From: Zantedeschia hybrid cultivar
Taxonomy: Eukaryota > Streptophyta > Magnoliopsida > Alismatales > Araceae
Direction: 5' to 3'
Length of the DNA: 64,000 bases
Assembly (NCBI GenBank): GCA_030544215.1
Contig: JARZZO010000012.1
Span: forward strand, 40,959,194 to 41,023,193
A program made the position numbers and the translations under genes. Below are positions 20,630-31,700 of the stretch, piece by piece. Each line of letters opens with the position of its first letter. Within the stretch, counting starts at the first letter, position 1. The notes under the pieces were generated by a model, which was not told where the DNA came from, did not search any database, and saw only the letters and a list, made by a program, of their open reading frames with translations.

Positions 20630-22200
20630 TGTTAGTATTAGGTAGTCTGAAAGCCAATCCAATACTATGTATTATTTAGTTTATTGATAAATGGCATTAA
20701 TTCATTATATATAATTAATTTGATCTATGTTTATCGTATCATGATGAAGTCCATAAACATGTGCAACAATCTTCGGATTATGATGAGATCATAATTACTG
20801 GACCGAAGATTTATAAACACATGTTCTCAATTGTTCATAGTCGGAGGATATTTGAGATGGACATCAAACATCTGGATAGACTAATACAGGTTGCTTCAGC
20901 TCATATCATGAGGGTGACTGATCCTACAAGTCACTTGTGTGGAGACATTATGCTGGACCTGTAGGTGCTCATTGGAGAATGAGTTCACTGAATTGATCTG
21001 ATCATGAATCGTTGGATGGTATATACCTCATTGTTAACCAGCTTGATTCTTTTGTCACGGTTGCATAAATGATCCTTGGACCTGAGACACCAAAGATACC
21101 TTATTGGTACATCTCTAAGCTTTGACGTTGACTAACGAATCCCTAACCATGCGTTGTCAATAAGTCAAAAGATCGGGTTCAGATAAATGCCCTCGAAGGT
21201 AATTGTGTGTTCAATATGGGATCATCCGCTCTCGGTATTATAAGAGAGAATGTTCTAGGAATGATGCGCTTAAGTCCTTGGCCAGGGCGAACACTATATC
21301 AGATAAAGAGTTATTCAATATAGTTTAGCGGCATCTGATTCAAGTGAATCGACTGGCTAGGGTTTAACAGTAAACCATATCCTAGGTCGATCTGGGAACA
21401 TTGCATGGATGAAGGATTATATCCGCGCACTAACCGATGACGGAAAGGTTCTAATAGAGGGTTGCGATAACCCCAATGCTATCTAGGATTACGCGATGTT
21501 GCTTGGCATCCAACGTAATCGGAAGCCCGTCCGAATTCACTGTGGAACATTAAATTTGGCTGATTAATTAATATAAGGATATTAATTAATTCTGTGGGTC
21601 CGTAAAGAGTTACTGGGCTTAATGGGCCATTAACTGGACTGGTATTTGGGCCTAGAGGGTCATATGCAAAAGGTTTTCAAGTCGATGGATAATCCGACAG
21701 GATTTCAGATAAGTCTGGGTTTTTATGAAAAACCACAAATAGGCTTATTATAAAACAACGGTTTCTACATCGGGAGCCAGCAACCCTGACCTAGCCGCCG
21801 CCTTCTTTCTCTCTCCTCTTTCCTGGGCATGCGACACGAGGCGGCCATCTGGAGGCTCCATTTCAGCTCCCGACAACTCTGCCTTCCGTCTGACGGGAGT
21901 TTTCGAATCCGCATGTCGCGGTAGATTACGCGTAGCCAGTCGGAATCGATGAACGCTGCATCTAGCGAGGAGGCGAGGACAATCCATCGCGAGGAGAACC
22001 ACGTGGATACCGTTAGAGGTCGGGCACCTGCGCGGATTGCGGCATCGCTCCGACAGAACCGAAAAACGAACGCATATTCGAATCCGCTCAAGGTAAATCA
22101 GATTTTCCAATTTCTTTTGTGATCGAAATGAGACGGATCCGATCTGAATATTTTATTTTCACTGCATTTCTGGTCAAATCTAGACACAAAGAACCCAACA
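20630..22200 (+). repeat. 3' LTR of element G (1571 bp)
   Basis: Starts TGTTAGTATTAGGTAGTC and ends GAACCCAACA. It aligns, reversed, with the 5' LTR of element A. It is preceded by a polypurine tract and the pol C-terminus, so it is the 3' copy. No gene inside. Confidence 0.9.
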
Positions 22201-22386
22201 TGCCGCCGCTTCCTCACCCGCTGGAGCTGTGGGAGGGGCTTCCTCGGCCTCTATGAAGGCCGCCGCCTCCATGAGCACCAAGTCCTCAATCGGCATCGGA
22301 GCTTCCTCCTCGCCTAACTCCACCACCTCGACGGCGGTAACTCTCCGCCGCTTCCCGCTCTTGCCGCTAGGTCCGCCAGTTTCCAT
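22201..22386 (-). pseudogene. N-terminal 62 codons of an unrecognised antisense ORF, cut by element G
   Basis: An ATG at 22386-22384 opens a frame that runs without stop to the element G junction. The sequence begins METGGPSGKSGKRRR, a basic cluster that could act as a nuclear localisation signal, and continues acidic and alanine-rich (VVELGEEEAP, EAEEAPPTAPAGEEAAA). A pyrimidine-rich segment (TCTTCTTCC-type, 22390-22620 on the minus strand) lies upstream like a plant 5' UTR, and GCGTC-N10-GACGC dyads lie above that. I recognise no family. The remainder should lie left of the window behind element G. Confidence 0.45.
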
Positions 22387-23181
22387 GGGATTGAGGGAGA
22401 GAGGGTGAGAGCAAGAGCTAGAGATGGAGAAAGGAAGGAGTTTGAGATCGGGAGAGAAGGTAGAGATGAGAGGGTGGCCGGAGAAGATCATCGGAGTCGG
22501 AGAAGCTCGTCGGACTTGAGGAGATGGCCGGAACAAGAGGAAATCGCCAGAGAGCGCCGGTGGTCTCCTGAGAGAAGGAAGAAGATGAAGAGAGAGAAGC
22601 TGAGAAGGGAGAACGAGGAAGAAGGGGGCTCGGGCTCGCGAGACCCTGTTAGAATTGATGAAATCATGTCTTGGAACAGCGACGCCATTCAGTAGCGCAC
22701 AAACTGAGGCGGCAATAGAAAATTTTTGAAATGTGTGAAACGCGTCCATTGTGAACGACGCCTTTTGGATTTTACCACCTCTTCTGGTCAGTGCCGTACT
22801 GCAGGAAATTTGAAAGAATTATGATTCGTGTCTTCGTAGGAGGACGCTAGTTAGTGGATTAATTGCTAGAAATCTCTAGAAAATAGGAAAGAGAGAACTG
22901 AAATGCGTCTTACTGACCATACGCTATTTAGGGTACTTTTAAGGACATATTTTTGTATTTGGAAATTGATTAACATTGAAAAGTGTCTCTTTGAGTTGAC
23001 GCGATTTGAATTAACTAAACCCGAACTTTAATATTTTGATGAAAAATCACAGTTTCACTCAGGGAAAATTATAGAAGAATTGCAAAGCAGTAAAGGAGGA
23101 TTTCTATTGTATTTAGGAATGATTTCTTTGATGAAAATAAATAAAAAATACATCAAATTGGAAGGTAAAGGTGAAAAGCTT
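22387..23181 (-). promoter_or_regulatory. Putative promoter/leader of the antisense ORF with five spaced dyads
   Basis: Between the end of one antisense ORF (stop at 23182) and the ATG of the next (22386) lie five GCGTC-N10-GACGC-type dyads (about 22667-22686, 22742-22761, 22831-22850, 22904-22923 and 22984-23003), followed toward the ATG by a long CT-rich stretch. Order and composition resemble the T LTR, where dyads also flank a CT-rich stretch. Promoter function is inference; no clear TATA box was identified. Confidence 0.4.
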
Positions 23182-23282
23182 TCAAGGACGAATTTTCTTG
23201 AGCTCCTTTACAAATGATTTCCACAGTTCCTTATTGGCTTCATGAGAAGTTTTCACACAACCGGTGAATCCGATGTTCCAAA
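23182..23282 (-). pseudogene. C-terminal end of the antisense DUF7745/plant-mobile-domain-like ORF
   Basis: Continues, in frame across solo LTR F, from the ORF ending at 24803: ...IGFTGCVKTSHEANKELWKS... and a TGA at 23184-23182. The junction is the CCAAA target duplication, and the reading frame is kept when the insertion is removed, which is good evidence that this was one coding sequence. Confidence 0.6.
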
Positions 23283-24802
23283 TATTGGGATCCGGGCAGG
23301 ACGCGAAGAACGCAACGAAAACGAAGAACAAAATAATCCCGCCCGATGCCCGCTGATCCGATTCGGAACGAAAAACGAAAACCGAAAACTAACAGGAGTA
23401 ATCTGATTACCATGCGCGGATTCGAATCCGCTTCCATCTCGATTCCGTCGAGGTGATGCCGCAAGCCGCATAAGCGTCCGGCCTCCAGCGGTATCCACGC
23501 GATCCTCTGCGGTGGTTTGTCCTTGATCCCTCGTCCGTATCAGCTCGCTTGCTGAAGATCCGTCGCCGCAACGATTGCTGATATCCCGCCGACGGGAATT
23601 CCCGACTTTCGGGAATCACACGCGGCGGAGACGGAAAATGTCTCGACGCCTCGAACGGGACGCCCAGAGGAGGAGAGAAAAAGGAGGGGATGACGGCCAG
23701 CAAGGGAAATCCTGGAGCTTGGCCCAGGGTTTCTCAACAGCGCGTATATAAATCCACTTATGTACCACCGACTGAGAATCTTATTGCGTGTGACCCGCTA
23801 GGCCCATTTATCAGTCCGGTTTTCAGCCCGTTAAGTCCAATAACTAGTTATTGACTTATTGTAATTAATTAATGTCTAGATATTAACTAATCACTTAACC
23901 GAATTATCATCGCATGTAAATTCGGTCAGACTTCCGATCAAGTTGGGTGCCAAGCAACACCGCATGATCCCGGAAGGTAATGGGGTTCAGCAACCCACTT
24001 ATGGAACCTGTCTGTCTACAGTTACTGTGTGGCTATAATCCTTCGTTCGCACAATGCTCTCGTGTTAACTTAGGGTATGGTCAACTGTCAAACCCTAGAT
24101 GGTCAACTCACTTGAATCAGACTTCGCCGTACAATATCCGAAAACCACTTTTCTGATATTGTTTCTGCTCTGGCCAGAGACTCCTGCGGATCTACTCTAG
24201 AGCATTTTCTCTCCAGTTACCTGAGAGCGAACGATCCTTTATTGAACACACAATCACCTTCGAAGGTCTTCCGTTGGACCCGATCCTTGACTATTAGAGA
24301 TCCCGTGGGTCAAAGTCTAGAAGTCCACCGACAAGGTGTCCTTGGTGTCTCAAGTCCAAGGATCAACCACGCTACTGTGACGATGAATCAAGCCGATTGA
24401 CAGTTAGGTAAATTACCATTCGGCGATTCATGTCGGATCAGTTCAGTGAACTCATTCTCCAATGAGCACCTACAGGTTTACCATTGTGTCTCCACACTAG
24501 TAACTAACAAGATCAGTCACCCTCATCATATGAGCTGGAATAACCTGTACTAGTCTAACCGGATGTTTGATGTCCTTCTCAAACATCCTACGACTAGGAA
24601 CAATTGAGAATATGTGTTTATAAGTCATCAGTCTCATTATTATGATCTCATTATAATCTGATGACTATTACACATATTCATGGACTTCATTATGCGCAAA
24701 TATAAATATGCCAATCTACCTAATGAATTTAATGCCATTTATTAGTGAACCAGATTGAAATAGGTGCCTTATGATTGGCTTAGAGGACACCTATATCCAT
24801 CA
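23283..24802 (-). repeat. Solo LTR F (copia, P-type), 1520 bp, target duplication CCAAA
   Basis: Minus strand start TGATGGATATAGGTGTCC (24802) and end GGATCCCAATA (23283). CCAAA flanks it at 23278-23282 and 24803-24807. It matches the LTR of element P (48609-50186). No internal sequence is present, so it is a solo LTR, the product of recombination between two LTRs. It ends in TA and not CA. Confidence 0.9.
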
Positions 24803-25638
24803 CCAAAGAGTTGCAATAAGTTTTGTCGCCTCGAAATCTTCATCGGTCCTCAATGCTCGCTTCTTGATTGGAGAAAGAGAAGATATTTCTGAAAATTCAT
24901 AGCGAGGCATGCCAAGTTGAGGATGACAACGATGTGGATTATAGAGAACTAACTCGGTTGCCCTGGTTAGTCGGAGTTCTGTGCCTGCATCACGACGCAC
25001 ACAAACTGCTTTTTCCATAAGAGCTAGTGGCGTAGATTCAAATCCAGTTCTGGGCATAGTCATGAAGTAAGCGCGCTAGTCAACTTCAGTCTTGAGATTG
25101 GGCACTCGATTGGTCATGTTGTCATTGAACTTCACAATGTTGGTAATATGGAAGATAGGACTACGCTGGTACATCTGGGATATCCTTGGAACTTTCTCCT
25201 CATTATGGTTGAATTTGAAGTGGAATTCCACTCATAGAGCTAAGAGAAGCATGCTACCATAAGAAGGTTGACCCATAGAAGCTGCAGAAAGCCCACTGTA
25301 GAGGTAGGCTAGAACCGCCGTGCTAATCTGCTTCCCTTCGAAAGTCCCATTGATTGCGCTGATTTGATCATCTTCTAGATCGTTATCTTGAGCAGCGAAT
25401 AGTAGTGCTCCAGCTAAGCACGTGGTGAACGTCTTCATTACGATCTTTGTATCTTCATCCTTGAGATCTTCTATCTTCTTCAGAGTCCATTCAGCTAATT
25501 TAGCAAGATTGATTCCTTTCTTTGTAAGAGAGCCTTGAATTTCCTTTGGATTCTTCATAATCTTTTCCAATAATTGTTGACCCGTGATTTTTTCTCTCAT
25601 GACTATCATCTCACTTAAATAAGGTTCATCATTGTTGA
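24803..25638 (-). pseudogene. Middle-to-C-terminal part of the antisense DUF7745/plant-mobile-domain-like ORF
   Basis: From the T insertion leftward the frame reads NNDEPYLSEMIVMREK, a helical Lys/Glu-rich section (LLEKIMKNPKEIQG, LAEWTLKKIEDLKDED), then AGALLFAAQDNDLEDD and AVLAYLYSGLSAASMG, ending in a stop near 25230. After a gap with one more stop, ORF 25063-24800 continues with ARRD/RLTRATELV and PHRCHPQLGMPRYEFSE. Alternating hydrophobic helices and the LAxLYSGL block resemble DUF7745/plant mobile domain proteins carried by Tat elements (pattern recognition, not searched). At least two internal stops. Confidence 0.55.
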
Positions 25639-26683
25639 TGTAACGACCCGCCACCCTATAATCGGGGATCCGATTACTAAATGGGTACCGAATCATTAAT
25701 TTGGGACCAAACAAGGATCTAGTAAGTCTGGGAAATAAATAATAAACTAAGCTAAACATTCACATCGCATTGACTTGAAATAAAAGTGCAGGAATTAAAA
25801 TTATTACAATGCGACTCGATACAGCAAATAATTACATTCTCCAACAGAAGGAAATAATTAAACATACAGGCCAAAGATAAATAACAACTACATCAGGGCA
25901 TACCCCGGAACAACCGCTGAAGGCACACCACCCGGCCGCACACGCTGCTCTAAGTCTGCTGGGAGTCCTCACCTGAAAACCGCAGGGGTGAGTCTCAAGA
26001 CAAGACTCAGTAGGGATCCTTCGATCCCCACTGCCCACGCACACACCCACAAGTGCAAAGTACTGCTAACAGTGGAATAACAAGTGTAGTGGCAGGTATG
26101 ATATCTAATTCTCTACGTGAGAACACATGCAGTCGAAATATAATAATCATGCACATTCTAAATCAGCCGTAAGAAAACCCACAACTACCGTCTCGATAGA
26201 ACTCGCCGACCGTACAAACAACGGTGAGAAAAACCTCGACCCGCTGAGACCAAGGAGCAGCCCCTCGGATAGCACGCTCGCTACTCCGGCCCAACTGGCT
26301 CAGGTGACTACCCCTTCCCTCAGCATGAGTGACTCTCCGAATGTACCACTCCGACACCGGTACTAGCTGACCCCGGGGTTCACCAGGTGACCCTCTCTCA
26401 CTAGGCGTCACCCCGCCCACGCCCCCACCGGCGCTGTGCTCACGCCCCCACCAGCACAGGGTGATAAAGCGCTACAATGTCACTCCAGGTCCACAGTAAC
26501 ACAAAACCCAGCACAGTACGATCCGGTCACGTGAAAAGTCCGCGATCGCATAATACACACAATAGTATCACCCGGTCATGCAGAATCCATCTCTATCGCG
26601 TACACCAAAATATGCACTAACCATCTATCTAGCAGTATGAACACATTTTACTGGCATGAATTAGTGAGGTTCTGTCTTGAATC

Positions 26684-27040
26684 GCGTCGCCCAAGGCCGA
26701 CGCCATTCAAGCTCCATGTATAGGTTCATATAAATCAGTCTTCAGAATCTGGCCTTAAAAGGCGTCGACACCAGAGGACGCTGTTTAAAAGGCGTCGACA
26801 TCCTCAGACGCCATTCAGCACAGAAAACCAGGATTTTCCGAAATCTTTAAACAGGGGATTTCTGCCTTAAAAGGCGTCATGGCTACCCGACGCTATTCAA
26901 AACGCGTCGACCACCCATGACGTCTTTTAGTCCCAGAATCCCAAACTGGCAGACTCTCAGTCAGGCGATTCCTGTCTAAAAGGCATCGTGATGGCCCGAC
27001 GCCCTTTGAAAAGGCGTCGTCCATGCACGACGTCTTTCAA
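26684..27040. repeat. Cluster of seven GCGTC-N10-GACGC dyads (T 3' LTR, U5 side)
   Basis: Examples: GCGTC 26762-26766 with GACGC 26777-26781; GCGTC 26792-26796 with GACGC 26807-26811. The 10-base interior differs in every unit. AAAA or GAAT precedes and TTTA, TTCA or similar follows each unit. The 5' LTR has the same cluster at about 33745-34110. Confidence 0.88.
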
Positions 27041-27604
27041 CCCCAGGAACCAGAGTTGCCATGAGCCCGAGGGCTCCCCTTTTCAACCCAAACAGCCCCA
27101 AAATACCCAAAAACGGAGGAGAAAGAGGGGCACACAATCCATAGGAAATCTTAATCATAGCAAATCCCCCATATCATCAAAAGAACTCCTAAACATGCTC
27201 ATTCTACCCCCCCAAAACCAAGGATCCACAACATGCGTAAACGGGGAAAAACATGGTTTAAACATAAAGCCGTGGGAACCGTCACCCTACCGGACACTCG
27301 AACGCCTCCGAGCTTCAAGCCGTCCGCCTGTCTCGCCCCACGCCGCCGCCGGTACCGCCGAGGTCGTCCTAGCCCCACCGTGACGTCGGCCGCCGTCCGG
27401 AGAGTAGAACGCCGCAGTGGAAGTGGAGGTGGTAGGGGTAGGAGCCAGGTAGAGGATGGAGTGGAGGGAGAGGCGAAATGGTGTGAGGAAAAGAGGGAGG
27501 AGGAGGGGGTCGCCGCCGTCGCCGGAGGAGAAGGAGAGAAGGAGAGTAGGAGAAAATGAGGGAAAGAAGGAGGGCTCGCGAGGTTAACCAGAAACTGGCT
27601 AAAA

Positions 27605-27905
27605 CGCGTCGACATTCACGGACGCCTTTCAGGTGACATGACGGCCGCTCTGACAAGATTCTGAAATGCGTTGTCCTTCACAGACGCCATTCAGACAACT
27701 TGTCAGGGCCGTACTCTGACACACCCAGAGTCTCAGTCTAAAAGGCGTCGACCCACACAGACGCCGTTCAGACGACCTGACAGGGCTGGACTCTCGCGGC
27801 CCGAGGTCAGGCCACGTGGCACCCACGTGGCAGAACCTGAAACGCGTCTGCCATAGTGGACGCCGTTTAAAAGGCGTCTCGGGGTCCTGACGCGATTCGA
27901 CTCAG
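27605..27905. repeat. Cluster of five GCGTC-N10-GACGC dyads (T 3' LTR, U3 side)
   Basis: Five units with 10-base interiors (GACATTCACG, GTCCTTCACA, GACCCACACA, TGCCATAGTG, TCGGGGTCCT). On the element strand this cluster lies in the first 400 bases of the LTR, where promoter elements are expected. The 5' LTR has the same cluster at about 34670-34970. Confidence 0.88.
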
Positions 27906-27980
27906 AACCCCCGCCCCTCACCAGGGCTAGAACTACTGGGCCCGACCCGAAAACCGGATCCGAAAGTCTTGGTCCTTACA

Positions 27981-28000
27981 TTCTCCCCCCCTTAAAAGAA
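27981..28000 (-). other. Polypurine tract of element T
   Basis: The plus strand reads TTCTCCCCCCCTTAAAAGAA; on the element strand this is a purine-rich TTTTAAGGGGGGGAGAA directly before the 3' LTR start TGTAAGG. It is the expected plus-strand primer. Confidence 0.88.
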
Positions 28001-28068
28001 ATTTCGCCCTCAAAATTGACTGCTAGGAATAACAAGGTCACAACAGGGATAAAAGTTCACAGGGATAC

Positions 28069-28722
28069 TTACGAAAAGAGATAAGGAAATTGCTCCCGCA
28101 TCTCATCCTCTCGCTCCCAGGTTGCCTCACCTCCGGAGCGGTACTGCCAAATTACCTTGACCAACGGTACGACCTTGTTCCGCAAGACCTGATCTCTGCG
28201 GTCTTCAATTCGAACAGGATACTCTGGAAATGACAAATCCTCAGCGACCTCCAATTCTGAAAAATCCAACACATGGGACGGATCCTGAACGTACTTCCTC
28301 AGCAAGGACACGTGGAACACATCGTGCACTCCTGCAAGACTGGGCGGCAAGGCCAGCTGATACGCGGTTTCCCCAATTCGAGCAAGAATGGGAAAAGGTC
28401 CAATATATCGCGGACTCAGCTTGCCTCGCTTTCCGAATCTCATCACACCCTTGGAGGGTGAGACTCGGAGAAACACGTGGTCCCCAACCTCAAATTCAAG
28501 TGGTCTCCGTCGGATATCAGCGTAACTCTTCTGTCTGTTCTGAGTTGCGGTCAACCTCTGCCGAACCGTCCTGGCAATCTCAGCACACTGCTGCACTAAC
28601 TCAGGTCCTGCTATTTGCCTCTCACCGATCTCGGACCAACACACCGGAGATCGACAGCCGCCCATACAAAGCCTCATAAGGCACCATGCCGATGCTAGAA
28701 TGATAGCTGTTGTTGTAGGCAA
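28069..28722 (-). CDS. Integrase C-terminal domain with chromodomain-like tail, element T
   Basis: The last part of the T polyprotein, in a different frame from the main ORF and overlapping it by about 100 bases. It opens with the end of the integrase core (CRSPVCWSEIGER), then a coiled region with RQKSYADIRRRPLEF, the integrase GPY/F-type module (VGDHVFLRVSP, LSPRYIGPFPIL), and a C-terminal VLRNKVVPLVKVIWQYR...ATWEREDEMREQFPYLF, the aromatic chromodomain-like tail typical of Tekay/Del elements, thought to steer insertion to heterochromatin (family knowledge). The apparent start is a frame artefact. Confidence 0.88.
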   Translation of the reverse strand: MPTTTAIILASAWCLMRLCMGGCRSPVCWSEIGERQIAGPELVQQCAEIARTVRQRLTATQNRQKSYADIRRRPLEFEVGDHVFLRVSPSKGVMRFGKRGKLSPRYIGPFPILARIGETAYQLALPPSLAGVHDVFHVSLLRKYVQDPSHVLDFSELEVAEDLSFPEYPVRIEDRRDQVLRNKVVPLVKVIWQYRSGGEATWEREDEMREQFPYLFS

Positions 28723-31700
28723 ACTCCACGGTGGACAAGTGTTGTTCCCATGAACCTCCCCAGTCTAGGCAACACGCCCTGAGCATATCCTCCAAGGTCT
28801 GAATAGTCCTCTCCGACTGCCCGTCAGTCTCTGGATGGTAGGCCGAGCTGAAAGCCAACTGAGTGCCCAGCGCCTGCTGAAAGCTCTTCCAGAATCTGGA
28901 AGTAAACCTCGGATCTCGATCCGATACAATGGACAAGGGTATCCCGTGCAGAGAGATAATCCGGTCCACATACAACTTAGCCAGCTTGCCGACCGACCAG
29001 TCCTTTCTAATGGCTAGGAAGTGTGCCGACTTGGTCAGCCGATCAACGATGACCCAGATAGCGTCTCTCCTGCTAGGGGATGCAGGCAAACCCATTACAA
29101 AGTCCATCGTCACATGCTCCCATTTCCACTCAGGAATCGGTAAGGGCTGCAGCAACCCTCCTGGTCTCTGATGCTCGGCTTTAACCTGCTGGCATGTCAT
29201 GCATCTAGCCACATACTCAGCCACATCTCTTTTCATACCGGGCCACCAGAAGTGCCTCCTCAAACAGTGATACATCTTTGTTGTCCCGGGATGCACAGCA
29301 TACCTTGAACGGTGCGCTTCATCAAGAACGCATCTGCGCACGTCTTCCTCAGTCGGGACATAGAGTCTGCCTCTGAATCTGACGGTACCATCATCCCACA
29401 ACTCAACCTCAGGCCTCTGGAGAATCTGCGGTAACACAGCATCTGCCCTCTGAGCCTCAATCACAGCATGGTACACAGCCGGTCTCACAGTCAGGCTGAC
29501 AAGCACTGCTCTATCCTCCTCACGTGGAACCCTAAAGGAGGATTCCACCACCTGCTCGAACAATTTCCGCTCCCGAATCATGAGGTATGACATGACCGTC
29601 TTCCGACTCAAAGCGTCTGCCACTACATTCGCCTTGCCCTGATGATAAGAAAGGTCAAAGTCATAATCCTTAATAAACTCCATCCACCTGCGCTGCCTCA
29701 GATTCAGGTCTCTTTGAGTGAACACATATTTCAAGCTCTTGTGATCTGTAAAAACCTGAAATTTTTCTCCGTATAAGTAATGCCTCCAGATCTTCAGTGC
29801 AAACACTACAGCTGCAAGCTCCAAATCATGAGTAGGATAGTTCTCTTCATGCCTCTTCAGCTGCCGAGAAGCATAAGCAACTACCCTGCCATGCTGCATA
29901 AGGACTGCTCCCAAACCTCGACGGGATGCATCTGAGTAAACCACAAATCCACCTGACCCAGATGGAATCACCAACACTGGGGCTGACGTGAGACGAGTTT
30001 TTAGCTCAATAAAACTCTGCTCACAATCCTCAGTCCATACGAAACGAACTCCCTTTCGAGTCAACCTCGACAAGGGGGCCGCTATCGAAGAGAATCCCTG
30101 AACAAACCGCCTGTAATAACCGGCAAGCCCCAGAAAACTCCTGATCTCAGTCACTGAAGTCGGCCTGCTCCAGTCCATCACTGCCTCTATCTTGGCTGGA
30201 TCCACTGCGATGCCTTTACCAGAAATAACGTGCCCAAGGAAGTGCACCTCGTTCAGCCAAAATTCGCATTTGTTGAACTTGGCATAAAGTTGGTGTTCTC
30301 TCAGAACCTGCAACACTGCCCGAAGATGAGCAGCGTGCTCTTCCTCAGAAGAAGAATAGATCAGAATGTCATCAACAAACACAACCACAAACTGGTCCAG
30401 GTAGGTCCTGAAGACTCGGTTCATCAGATCCATAAAGGCCGCCGGAGCATTGGTTAAGCCGAAGGGCATAACCAAGAACTCATAATGCCCATACCGAGTC
30501 CTGAAAGCCGTCTTACTAACATCCACATCCTTGATTCTCATCTGATAATACCCAGCTCTCAGATCGATCTTGGAAAACACCCTCGCTGTCTGCAACTGAT
30601 CCATCAAATCGTCGATCCTAGGAAGCGGGTACTTATTCTTTATTGTTACTTGGTTCAGCTGCCTATAATCGATGCACAATCTCAAGGAACCATCCTTCTT
30701 CCTGACAAACAGAACTGGAGCACCCCAAGGAGACGTACTGGGACGAATGAAACCCTTATCCAACAACTCCTGCAATTGCGCCTTCAACTCAGCGAGTTCG
30801 GCTGGCGCCATCCGATACGGGGCCTTAGACAAGGGCGCCGTACCTGGTGCAAGCTCGATGGTAAACTCGACCTCTCGCTGAGGAGGAAGGCCAGGCAGCT
30901 CCTCAGGAAAAACATCTACGAACTCACAAACAACCGACACCTCCCAAGGACTGGGACAAGCACGAACATCAGAAACAACAACAGAGGCTAAGAAAGCCTC
31001 GCAGCCATCAGCAAGCAACCTCCGTGCCTTAAAGGCAGAAATGAGAATACCTCGAGAAGAAAGCCTAATACCTTGGAAGAAGAAGGTCGGGATGTCCGGA
31101 ATAGAGAAGCGCACCCTCTTCCTGTGGCAGTCCACCTCCGCATAAAAGGCTTCCAACCAATCCATACCCAGGATGATATCTAAATCACGAATAGCAAGTA
31201 CGACCAACTGGGCAGGTAGCACATGACCCTCAATGGTCAAGGGAATATCCCTCAAACAATTATAAGATATCATGAAGTCTCCAGAAGGAACCTCAACCAT
31301 CAGACCATCAGACAACTCAACAATGGGTGCAGAAAGAATGTCTAGGAACTGCTCGGAAATAAAAGAATGCGAAGCACCTGAATCGATCAACACATGCGCA
31401 GAGTTCCCAAGGACAGAGAGTGTACCTTCCACCAAGTTGGACGCGCGAGTCTCTCTCCTGGTGATAGCCAGCACTCTCCCCTGAGTCCTCGGCTTCTTCT
31501 GATCGCCATGACCCTGCCCCTGACTATGCCCCTGCGGGCACTGCCTCGCCAGATGGCCCTGTTGGCCACAAGTAAAACACCTCCTGGGAAGAGTGGGACA
31601 TTGAGCCCCGCCATGGGCACCACCACACTGTTGACAAACTGCCGGGAGCCTCTGAGCTGGCTCCTGCTGTGCACTGGACACAGTCTGACTCTGCTGACCC

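Larger units (their letters stand above)
19288..22200 (+). mobile_element. Element G: Ty1/copia retrotransposon, 3' part
   Basis: Plus-strand copia fragment: interrupted RT, RNase H, polypurine tract, 3' LTR. It begins abruptly inside the RT block that precedes SPFAMIKSIRILL because element C is inserted there. It is closely related to element A in both coding and LTR sequence. It ends at 22200 (CCCAACA) inside element E; TGCCG (22201-22205) should be one target duplication, the other lying left of the window. Confidence 0.88.
25639..27980 (-). repeat. 3' LTR of element T (2342 bp)
   Basis: Plus-strand start TGTAACGACCCGCCACCC, end GAAAGTCTTGGTCCTTACA. On the element strand it opens TGTAAGGACC. 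It contains twelve GCGTC-N10-GACGC-type dyads in two clusters (26684-27040 and 27605-27905) on either side of a CT-rich, GC-rich segment that yields spurious ORFs on both strands. Confidence 0.95.

Noticed and set aside
24800..25759. A host gene encoding a plant mobile domain protein
   Set aside because: It lies inside a stack of elements close to a Tat LTR, is antisense to it as in known Tat elements, and is broken by several stops; an element ORF is likelier, though host origin is not excluded.
27199..27656. Ser/Arg/Pro-rich ORFs in the T LTR (also 34264-34755 and 52484-52894)
   Set aside because: Repeated identically in each LTR copy and compositional; this is the CT-rich LTR leader, not a host gene.
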